From: REEP01 sp964603915
GTDB taxonomy: Bacteria > Pseudomonadota > Alphaproteobacteria > Rhodospirillales > Defluviicoccaceae
Direction: 5' to 3'
Length of the DNA stretch: 12,524 nt
Assembly: GCA_964603915.1 (NCBI GenBank)
Contig: CAZRWU010000089.1
Span: 1-12,524, forward strand
The notes under the pieces: model-generated
Databases searched by the model: none
Seen by the model: only the letters and a program-made list of their open reading frames with translations
What the model was told of the DNA's origin: nothing
Part shown: piece by piece, positions 1-5,398 of the stretch
Layout: each line of letters starts with the position of its first letter
Numbering within the stretch: position 1 is the stretch's first letter
Position numbers and translations under genes: made by a program

Positions 1-297
1 CGTCGCCTCGTGCCGGTGCACAAGGTCAGCGACTTGACCAACGAAGGTCCGGAGGTCGAGCGCGAGCTGGCGCTGATCAAGGTTCACGGTGTCGGCGAGC
101 GGCGGGTCGAGGCGCTCAGGATCGCCGACATCTTCCGCGCGCGCGTCGTCGACTCCACCAACGAGTCCTTCGTGTTCGAAATCGTCGGCAAGACCAGCAA
201 GCTGACCGCGTTCATCGCCCTGATGCAGCCGCTCGGCCTGATCGACGTGGCGCGGACAGGGGTGGTGGCCATCGCGCGGGGACCTGAAGGTCTTTGA
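1..297 (+). CDS. ilvN: Acetolactate synthase small (regulatory) subunit, 3' part only
   Basis: This is the C-terminal 98 codons of the regulatory subunit of acetohydroxyacid synthase. With the large catalytic subunit it makes acetolactate or acetohydroxybutyrate, the first common step to valine, leucine and isoleucine, and it gives feedback inhibition by valine. The frame is open from base 1 and the true start lies outside the window. The visible protein has the family pattern: KVSDLT, then VERELALIKV, an FVFEIVGKTSKL segment and the closing GLIDVARTGVVAIARG. The N-terminal ACT domain, which binds valine, should lie upstream; what remains is the C-terminal domain. The large subunit gene is expected just upstream. 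ilvC, a common neighbour, is absent downstream: a small unknown gene and a foreign element follow instead. The family call is secure; the choice between ilvN and ilvH as a symbol is convention. Confidence 0.95.
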   Translation, partial: RRLVPVHKVSDLTNEGPEVERELALIKVHGVGERRVEALRIADIFRARVVDSTNESFVFEIVGKTSKLTAFIALMQPLGLIDVARTGVVAIARGPEGL

Positions 298-312
298 AGT
301 GCACGAGAGCCG

Positions 313-561
313 ATGGCGATGAAGTACATCGTTGTGCGCACGCCGCACGGCGAGCAGCCGGTGGTCTTCTCGGCGGCGTTCATGCACGCCCATCTGGCGC
401 AACAGCTCAAACCGGCGGAGGTGGTGGCGGCGGGCTTCGTCCACCTCACCGCCGCCGGGGTGGAATGTTTCGGATCGAGCGCCGGGCTGCATATCGCCTC
501 GCGCGGCGCCGAGGATGCCACCCTGATCGCCAAGAATCTAAAGCCGGCGGCGCAAACTTGA
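313..561 (+). CDS. Small conserved-looking hypothetical protein (82 aa)
   Basis: I do not recognise this family. The frame starts 15 bp after the ilvN stop and encodes 82 residues with no membrane segment, signal peptide or cysteine motif. The N-terminus reads MAMKYIVVRTPHGEQPVVF and suggests a beta strand opening a small globular fold. A VVAAGFVHL segment and a repeat of small residues follow. A GAGAG tract at 305-309 lies 3 nt from the ATG at 313 and 9 nt from a second in-frame ATG at 319. The second spacing is better, so the protein may start at MKYIVV (80 aa). Base composition matches the high-GC housekeeping neighbours rather than the AT-rich element that follows, so it probably belongs to the resident chromosome and is cotranscribed with ilvN. 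Overlapping frames in the same stretch give arginine-rich, implausible proteins. Confidence 0.6.
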   Translation: MAMKYIVVRTPHGEQPVVFSAAFMHAHLAQQLKPAEVVAAGFVHLTAAGVECFGSSAGLHIASRGAEDATLIAKNLKPAAQT

Positions 562-644
562 AACAACAAGCGATAGCTTTGCTGAAAAAAGAGATTATAT
601 ACGTGACTAGGCGTGGCTATCTGCTGTGATAGGCGCTACCTGCC

Positions 645-1634
645 TTATTCGATAATCCGGTTCATCTCGTCGAACAGATAAGGTGCAATCGAGACTGTCT
701 TCTGCTTTCGCGCATATGTCTTGAACTGCCCGATTTCCTGACACATTTCCATCAGACCTTGAACACGCCCGATCTGATGAATCAAGATGTTGCGCCCTTC
801 TTCTGAAAGCCACTGGTGAAACCGAGCGCGCCTACGGCCTTCGTCATCGATATTCAGCTTATCTAGCTCGGCTTTAACATAACCATTCTCCAGCGGATCG
901 TAGACATACTTATTGATGAACCTGCCGTAGTACTGGGGGCGGCTGCGAGGCGTCGTAGGCGCGTTGTCGTAGAGCCGATCCAGTTCGACGAAAAAGGCGT
1001 CAGGGAACGTCTTCAGCCATTTTTGCAAGCCTTCGGCGATGTACTTCGAGAGTAGCAGACGGAGGGCGTCGTGGGCGCGATCCTTCTGGTAGCCGGTTGC
1101 TTCGTCGATCAGGGCGACGATGCCGACCTTAGCAAAGGCTTGCATGAGGATTTCCGCCTGATCGGCGAGATGGGCTTGCGAAGGGTGAAGGTCGCCCTCC
1201 CTGCGCGCGGTGAGATAGACGCCGCAAATTTCTGGAAGGAGTTCTGCTTTCATCCCGTTGGCGAGAGTCCCGCCCGTCGCCGAAACGTAGGGAATCAACG
1301 TTTCTAGCGCCATCCTTAATTCGCTGGAAATATAGGGAGAAAGGTTGCTTGCGGACAGAAAAGAGGGCAGATTGACGCCATCGGGATTGGCCTTCATCCG
1401 CCGCCAGTGCGAACCACCCCTCTTGCTGCCAAAAGCGCGGTGAACGGCGCGTTCGGACAGCACCCTAGTGCCATCTTCCAGGACGGCGCAGTCGATTTCC
1501 AAATCACCGATAGGAAGCATCCCGTTGTAGACTGCGACGGGCAGTTTCTTATCGGGGCCACCGGACACCACTGCATTTGTCACGTTTTTCAAGGTGTCAT
1601 CGATCGGCATGATCTCCTTTGACTTCTCATCCAT
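645..1634 (-). CDS. P63C domain-containing protein, probable IS passenger (329 aa)
   Basis: The protein resembles the P63C domain family found in phages and mobile elements, whose biochemical function is not established. Recognisable stretches are LIDEATGYQKDR at residues 175-186, LLLSKYIAEGLQKWLKTFPDAFF around 193-215, a conserved YVYDPL at 243-248, and GRRRARFHQWLSEEGRN around 266-282, with a C-terminal helix-rich tail. The N-terminal third, with LPVAVYNGMLPIGDL and a GSKRGGSHWRR segment, resembles the part before the P63C domain in longer members. There are no membrane segments. The reading frame is intact over 990 bp. The start ATG at 1634 has an AGGAGA ribosome site 7 nt upstream (1642-1647). 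That site lies inside the tail of the transposase pseudogene, and the transposase stop codon falls within ATGGATGA. This arrangement suggests translational coupling and co-mobilisation. GC is lower than in the housekeeping genes around it. Confidence 0.85.
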   Translation of the reverse strand: MDEKSKEIMPIDDTLKNVTNAVVSGGPDKKLPVAVYNGMLPIGDLEIDCAVLEDGTRVLSERAVHRAFGSKRGGSHWRRMKANPDGVNLPSFLSASNLSPYISSELRMALETLIPYVSATGGTLANGMKAELLPEICGVYLTARREGDLHPSQAHLADQAEILMQAFAKVGIVALIDEATGYQKDRAHDALRLLLSKYIAEGLQKWLKTFPDAFFVELDRLYDNAPTTPRSRPQYYGRFINKYVYDPLENGYVKAELDKLNIDDEGRRRARFHQWLSEEGRNILIHQIGRVQGLMEMCQEIGQFKTYARKQKTVSIAPYLFDEMNRIIE

Positions 1635-2472
1635 AAATCAGTCTCCTGTAGACGAGCCACTTACCAGTTATTCGGTCGATAGTAGTATTAATGAAATCCA
1701 TGGTGCCGAGCCGCGTCCTGTTGTGGCGAAACGAAAACGTTGACGTACCGGTGAAGGTGCTTGGCGATCATGTAGTGATAGATGCTATAACGGCCGCGCT
1801 TCAGGAATGCTCAGAAGCTTTCAATAGCAGTGATATGCACCTTGATAGGCCCCATCCATCAACGCAGCGGTGCTTGCCGCTCATCATGCCTGCCTTGGAA
1901 TCCGGAACAGGGACGGCGTGAACTTCGCTGGCTTCATCGCGCAGACCACCAGCAGCGGTTTTACCGACAGTACTACGGCCAGCACGCAACTTTTTGCTGG
2001 AGCACTTGTTCTTTTCGCAATCACCTACATGGGTCTCATTGACCTGAAGGTGATTGCTTGTCTTGTCGTCGAGGTCCTTAAGCCAAGCTTGACGAATACG
2101 CTTCGCAAGGAACCAAGCTGACTTCTCCGTAATCCCAAGTTCGCGAGCCATTTGCGTGGATGGGATGCCCTTACTTACGCTTGTTAGCATGTAGATCGCC
2201 AAGAGCCACTTCTGGAGGGGCAGACGAGACGCAGCGAGGACTGTGCCAGTCCGAACGCTGAAATGCTTCCGGCAGGTGCGGCAGCGGTAGGGCATCGGCT
2301 TTTGGTTTTTGCAAGCAGAAACTTCAGTGCTGCCGCAATGACCGCAATAGGAAAGGTCGCGCCAGCGATGATTTTCAAAGTGCCTGCGGGCGGCTTCCTC
2401 GTCGGGAAAGCGTTGAAAAAAATCGTAGGTGTTTAGCGTTTCCGGATGCGGCGCGCCATAATGCCCTATCAT
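1627..2472 (-). pseudogene. IS1595-family transposase, disrupted by frameshifts, a nonsense codon and an internal deletion
   Basis: Residues 1-194 read openly. They include an N-terminal zinc ribbon (C43, C46, C64, C67), a helix-turn-helix-like segment (STQMARELGITEKSAWFLAKRIRQAW) and the KNKCSSKKLRAGRSTVGKTA block typical of IS1595 transposases. The first catalytic motif, normally DET, is NET here (N145). After PVPDSKA the expected YTD region with the second catalytic Asp is missing. The frame then shifts near 1840-1860. In the new frame VHITAIESF is followed by TGA at 1813-1811, where the family has Trp, and then by FLKRGRYSIYHYM and KHLHRYVN. A further 2-base loss near 1738 returns to the first frame, which ends GKWLVYRRLIYG and stops at 1629-1627. 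The ancestral tail therefore extends well past the first stop at about 1801. About 280 codons remain, somewhat short for the family. It cannot encode an active enzyme. Confidence 0.88.
1642..1647 (-). promoter_or_regulatory. Ribosome binding site of the P63C gene inside the transposase tail
   Basis: Read on the minus strand, AGGAGA lies 7 nt before the ATG at 1634-1632. It is the best Shine-Dalgarno match in this element and fixes the start of the P63C protein. It is embedded in the last codons of the transposase, whose ancestral stop TGA is at 1629-1627. The passenger could therefore be translated by reinitiation or independently. Confidence 0.7.
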
Positions 2473-2478
2473 AGAGAC

Positions 2479-2528
2479 TTAACTAGCCAAAAAAACTGAA
2501 ATGAGTCAAGTAATGTTTGGCTAGTTAA
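2479..2528. repeat. Perfect 13-bp inverted repeat upstream of the transposase
   Basis: TTAACTAGCCAAA at 2479-2491 and its exact complement TTTGGCTAGTTAA at 2516-2528 are separated by 24 nt. The inner arm ends 6 bp before the transposase ATG, so the pair covers the likely promoter and leader of that gene. The outer arm sits where the right end of the element should be. It could be an operator, a nested terminal repeat or a hairpin in the leader. No matching copy of good quality was found at the left end. Confidence 0.7.
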
Positions 2529-2682
2529 TCAGGTGGGCCGCGAAAAAAAAATCGAGCCGGGCTGTTGCGCCCGCGCCTCCGGGCGCCGATATCGCGTACT
2601 GTTATAACTCATTCCTATTGACATCGACGGTCAAGAAGGGGATGACAGAGCAGCGGTAGGGCCGGCTTTAGGCTTAAGGACC

Positions 2683-2817
2683 ATGATGAGCGAGCGATTT
2701 CTCATGACGGTGGAACAGAGCGTACGCGCGTTGCGGGCGCTGGCCGCCGTCTTGTCGCCGTCTCTCCTGCCCGCTCTCCTGCCTGGTATTCAGGCCCTGC
2801 GACTTAGGTGCCCCTGA
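2683..2817 (+). CDS. Leucine-rich leader peptide of leuA (43-44 aa)
   Basis: A short frame upstream of leuA encodes 44 residues from ATG 2683, or 43 from ATG 2686. The second is favoured because AAGGA at 2676-2680 is 5 nt before it. Ten residues are leucine, nine of them in the last 28, including two LL pairs (SPSLLPALLP) and a final ALRLRCP. The stop codon TGA at 2815-2817 lies inside the 5' arm of a strong hairpin. The placement, leucine bias and stop-hairpin overlap are what is expected of an attenuation leader: ribosome pausing on leucine codons would change folding downstream. The peptide itself is not expected to have a cellular function. Translation has not been shown, and a chance open frame in GC-rich DNA is the alternative. 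The coincidence with alternating complementary segments argues against chance. Confidence 0.65.
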   Translation: MMSERFLMTVEQSVRALRALAAVLSPSLLPALLPGIQALRLRCP

Positions 2818-2896
2818 ACGATCGTCCTGCGCTGTTCCGCCGGCGATGATGGTTCAGGGGATGCAGTCACGATCGCGCCGTGTGCAATTCACCTGA
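2789..2896 (+). promoter_or_regulatory. Candidate leucine attenuator: four alternating complementary segments before leuA
   Basis: Four segments can pair in alternation: A = TTCAGG (2789-2794, within the leucine codons), B = CCTGAA (2813-2818, over the leader stop), C = TTCAGG (2853-2858) and D = CCTGA (2892-2896, 19 nt before leuA). B-C is the strongest pairing and extends to a perfect 9-bp stem, CCCCTGAAC (2811-2819) with GTTCAGGGG (2852-2860). A-B competes with B-C, and C-D would form when B is held by A. TTAGGTG at 2804-2810 can also pair with CACCTGA at 2890-2896. No run of T follows any hairpin, so a Rho-independent terminator is not evident. Control may be Rho-dependent or act on leuA translation. 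TTGACA at 2618-2623 could be a -35 box, but no good -10 accompanies it. Confidence 0.55.
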
Positions 2897-2915
2897 GACG
2901 AGAGAGCATAAGTTC

Positions 2916-4466
2916 ATGAATACCAGCACCGACCCCAATCGCATTATCATCTTCGATACGACGATGCGCGACGGCGAGCAGTCGCCGGGCGCGTCGATGA
3001 ACCTCGACGAGAAGCTGCGGATCGCGCAGATGCTCGAGGAAATGGGCGTCGACGTCATCGAGGCCGGCTTCCCGATCTCCTCCCGCGGCGATTTCGAGGC
3101 GGTCCAGCAGATCGCCCGGACCGTAAGCGAGTCCACGGTGTGCGCGTTGAGCCGGGCCGTGGCCGCCGATATCGACGCCGCCGCCGAAGCGATCCGACCG
3201 GCGCCGCGGCGACGCATTCACACCTTCATTTCGACCAGTCCGTTGCACATGAAGTACAAGCTGCAGATGGAGCCGGACGACGTCTATCAGGCCGTCATCC
3301 GCAGCGTCTCCTACGCCCGGCGGTTCACCGACGACGTCGAATGGTCGTGCGAGGACGGCTCGCGCTCCGAGCACGATTTTCTGTGCCGTTGCGTCGAGGC
3401 CGCGATCGCGGCGGGCGCGACCACGATCAACGTTCCCGACACCGTCGGCTACGCGGTTCCCGAGGAGTACGCCGCCCTCATCACGATGCTGCGCAACCGC
3501 GTTCCCAATATCGACAAGGCGGTGCTGTCCGTTCACTGTCACAACGATCTGGGGCTGGCGGTGGCCAACTCGCTGGCCGCGGTGGCGGCGGGCGCGCGTC
3601 AGATCGAATGCACCATCAACGGTCTCGGCGAGCGGGCCGGCAACGCCGCCATGGAAGAGATCGTCATGGCGCTCCGCACCCGTCACGACCGTATGCCCTA
3701 CACGACGGGGATCCGCACCGAGACCATCATGCGCGCCTCGCGCCTCGTCTCCGCCGTCACCGGTTTCGTCGTGCAGCCGAACAAGGCGATCGTCGGCGCC
3801 AACGCCTTCGCCCACGAGTCGGGCATCCATCAGGACGGCTTCTTCAAGCACGCCGCCACGTACGAGATCATGACGCCGGAGTCGGTCGGCTTGACCACCT
3901 CCAAGATCGTTCTCGGCAAGCTGTCGGGACGGCACGCGTTCCGCGAGAAGCTGAAGGAGCTGGGCTACGAGCTCGGCGACAACGCCATCGCCGACGCCTT
4001 CCGCCGCTTCAAGGAGCTGGCCGACCGCAAGAAGGAAGTCTATGACGAGGACATCATCGCCCTTGTCGACGACGAGATCCTGCGCACCAACGACACCATC
4101 AACCTGGTTTCGCTGGAGATCCTGTGCGGCACCCGCGAGCCGAGCGCGAAGCTGTCCCTCAGCATCGACGGCGAGGTCCGCGGCTGCGAGGGTACCGGCG
4201 ACGGCCCCGTCGACGCCGCCTTCAGTTGCGTGAAAAGCCTCTTTCCGACCGAGGCGCGGCTGCAGCTCTATCAGGTCCACGCCATCACCGGCGGCACCGA
4301 CGCGCAAGCCGTGGTCACGGTGCGTCTCGACGAGAACGGGCGCACCGTCAACGGGCAGGCCGCCGATACCGACACCATCGTCGCTTCGGTCAAGGCCTAC
4401 ATCAACGCATTGAACAAGCTCCTGGTCAAACGCGAAAAGCAGGCGCCGTCGGCCCTGTCGGCCTGA
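2916..4466 (+). CDS. leuA: 2-isopropylmalate synthase
   Basis: LeuA condenses acetyl-CoA with 2-oxoisovalerate to 2-isopropylmalate, the committed step of leucine synthesis in the cytosol. The protein is 516 aa, the normal length for the long proteobacterial form. The N-terminal TIM barrel shows FDTTMRDGEQSPG (residues 13-25), with the metal- and substrate-binding R18-D19. HCHNDLGLA follows from residue 207, with the metal-ligand histidines H207 and H209, then GLGERAGNA and HESGIHQDG from residue 300. The C-terminal part, from about residue 390, is the regulatory LeuA dimerisation domain that binds leucine in this family. ATG 2916 is chosen because AGAGAG at 2901-2906 gives 9-nt spacing and the protein then starts just before the conserved core; an upstream in-frame GTG at 2880 would add 12 unlikely residues. 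Expression is probably controlled by the leader just upstream. It converges with nadC. Confidence 0.97.
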   Translation: MNTSTDPNRIIIFDTTMRDGEQSPGASMNLDEKLRIAQMLEEMGVDVIEAGFPISSRGDFEAVQQIARTVSESTVCALSRAVAADIDAAAEAIRPAPRRRIHTFISTSPLHMKYKLQMEPDDVYQAVIRSVSYARRFTDDVEWSCEDGSRSEHDFLCRCVEAAIAAGATTINVPDTVGYAVPEEYAALITMLRNRVPNIDKAVLSVHCHNDLGLAVANSLAAVAAGARQIECTINGLGERAGNAAMEEIVMALRTRHDRMPYTTGIRTETIMRASRLVSAVTGFVVQPNKAIVGANAFAHESGIHQDGFFKHAATYEIMTPESVGLTTSKIVLGKLSGRHAFREKLKELGYELGDNAIADAFRRFKELADRKKEVYDEDIIALVDDEILRTNDTINLVSLEILCGTREPSAKLSLSIDGEVRGCEGTGDGPVDAAFSCVKSLFPTEARLQLYQVHAITGGTDAQAVVTVRLDENGRTVNGQAADTDTIVASVKAYINALNKLLVKREKQAPSALSA

Positions 4467-4481
4467 CTCCCATCCACCGAT

Positions 4482-4524
4482 CGCTCCAGCGCCGGAGGGG
4501 AACATCCCTCTCCGGCAGGGAGCG
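4482..4524. terminator. Two-tier hairpin between convergent leuA and nadC
   Basis: An outer stem CGCTCC (4482-4487) with GGAGCG (4519-4524) encloses an inner stem GCCGGAG/CTCCGGC that continues as GGG/CCC past a one-base bulge, with a loop near 4500-4505. It lies in the 86-bp gap between the two 3' ends and reads as a hairpin on both strands, so it can serve both transcripts. No strong T tract follows on either side, so it is not a textbook Rho-independent terminator. Confidence 0.5.
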
Positions 4525-4552
4525 TAGCGGCTTGTTGTCGCCGAAGCGCGAC

Positions 4553-5398
4553 TCACAGATCGATGTCGAGACCGATATCCAACGCCGTGACGCTATGGGT
4601 GAGGGCGCCGGCCGAAATCAGGTCGACCCCGCTTTCGGCGATGGCGCGAACCGTATCGAGACGGACGGCGCCGGAGGCCTCGGTCGCCATGCGGCCCGCG
4701 ATCATCGTGACCGCCTCGCGCATCTGGTCGGGCGTCATGTTGTCGAGCAGCACGCTGTCGACCCCGCCGCTGTCGATCACCTTCCGGAGCTGGTCGAGAG
4801 TATCGACCTCGATTTCAATCTTGACCATGTGACCGGCGCGGTCGCGGGCGCGATGGATGGCTTCGGCGATGCCGCCGGCCATGGCGATGTGGTTGTCCTT
4901 GATCAGGATGCCGTCGCCGAGCCCGAAGCGGTGATTGCCGCCGCCGCCCATGCGCACCGCGTATTTCTGCAAGGCGCGCAGGCCGGGAACGGTCTTGCGC
5001 GTGCAGACGATGGTCGCGCGCGTGCCCTGCACGGCCTCGACATAGTGGCGGGTTTCGCTGGCGACGCCGCTCAGCAGCGTGACGAAATTGAGCGCCGTTC
5101 GCTCGGCGGTGAGGATCGCCGCGGCGCGGCCGGCGACCGAAAGAATGGCGTCGCCTTGTTCCAGGCGGTCGCCGTCCGCTTTGTGAAGATCGACGGCAAG
5201 CCCCGGGTCGAGGAGACGGAACGCGGCAAGGGCGCACGGCAGTCCGGCGAGAACTCCGGCGCGGCGGGCGCGCATCGCCGCCTTGCCTGTTTTCGCCTCC
5301 GGAACCAGGGCCTCCGTCGTCAGGTCGCACCCGGCGCCGAGGTCCTCCAGCAGCGCCCGGCGAACCGCCTCCTCGACGATCAACGGCGAAAGGCTCAT
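4553..5398 (-). CDS. nadC: Nicotinate-nucleotide pyrophosphorylase (quinolinate phosphoribosyltransferase, carboxylating)
   Basis: NadC converts quinolinate and PRPP to nicotinate mononucleotide with release of CO2, the step after NadA in de novo NAD synthesis. The protein has 281 residues, the usual length. The N-terminal domain has LLEDLGAGCDLTTEAL. The barrel shows ERTALNF (99-105), LLSGVAS, CTRKTVPGLR (132-141), KYAVRMGGGGNHRFGL, LIKDNH (165-170), EIEVDT and EASGAVRL, then GVDLISAGALTHS near the end. These cover the R/K/H residues known to bind quinolinate and phosphoribosyl groups in the family. The ATG overlaps the nadA stop as ATGA (5395-5398), so translation is probably coupled to nadA. 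The pair forms a minus-strand operon. No nadB, the aspartate oxidase that feeds NadA, is in this window. Confidence 0.97.
   Translation of the reverse strand: MSLSPLIVEEAVRRALLEDLGAGCDLTTEALVPEAKTGKAAMRARRAGVLAGLPCALAAFRLLDPGLAVDLHKADGDRLEQGDAILSVAGRAAAILTAERTALNFVTLLSGVASETRHYVEAVQGTRATIVCTRKTVPGLRALQKYAVRMGGGGNHRFGLGDGILIKDNHIAMAGGIAEAIHRARDRAGHMVKIEIEVDTLDQLRKVIDSGGVDSVLLDNMTPDQMREAVTMIAGRMATEASGAVRLDTVRAIAESGVDLISAGALTHSVTALDIGLDIDL

Larger units (their letters stand above)
604..2528. mobile_element. Decayed IS1595-family element with a P63C passenger gene (ends approximate)
   Basis: A stretch of about 1.9 kb with lower GC than both flanks contains a minus-strand IS1595-type transposase pseudogene and, downstream of it in the same direction, a P63C-domain gene. 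The two overlap by a few bases, as in a transposase-plus-passenger unit. The limits are approximate. On the right, a 13-bp inverted repeat (2479-2491 and 2516-2528) precedes the transposase. On the left, the sequence becomes AT-rich after 561, and an ACTAG-containing stretch near 604-612 weakly resembles the right end read inward. I could not find a convincing pair of terminal inverted repeats or an 8-bp target duplication, so the boundaries are inference. The element sits between the ilvN side and leuA, both branched-chain amino acid genes. Confidence 0.6.

Noticed and set aside
617..635. CTATC/GATAG stem-loop after the P63C gene, considered as its terminator
   Set aside because: The stem is 5 bp, and the nearest T run on the minus strand is more than 25 nt further on.
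604..640. Left terminal inverted repeat and 8-bp target duplication for the element
   Set aside because: Only an ACTAG core with scattered matches agrees with the right end, and no matching 8-mer was found in the flanks; too weak to call.
1691..2121. Short plus-strand frames within the transposase region
   Set aside because: They lie antisense to a region where minus-strand homology to IS1595 transposase is continuous across frames; the plus-strand products are not recognisable.
2567..2586. GC hairpin GCGCCC/GGGCGC next to a run of A, considered as a minus-strand terminator
   Set aside because: The A run is separated from the stem, the stem is only 6 bp, and no minus-strand gene lies upstream for it to terminate.
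2889..4556. 555-aa open frame on the minus strand covering leuA
   Set aside because: It is the antisense shadow of leuA in high-GC DNA; the product is repetitive in Val, Asp, Gly and Arg with no family motif, while the plus-strand frame is a textbook LeuA.
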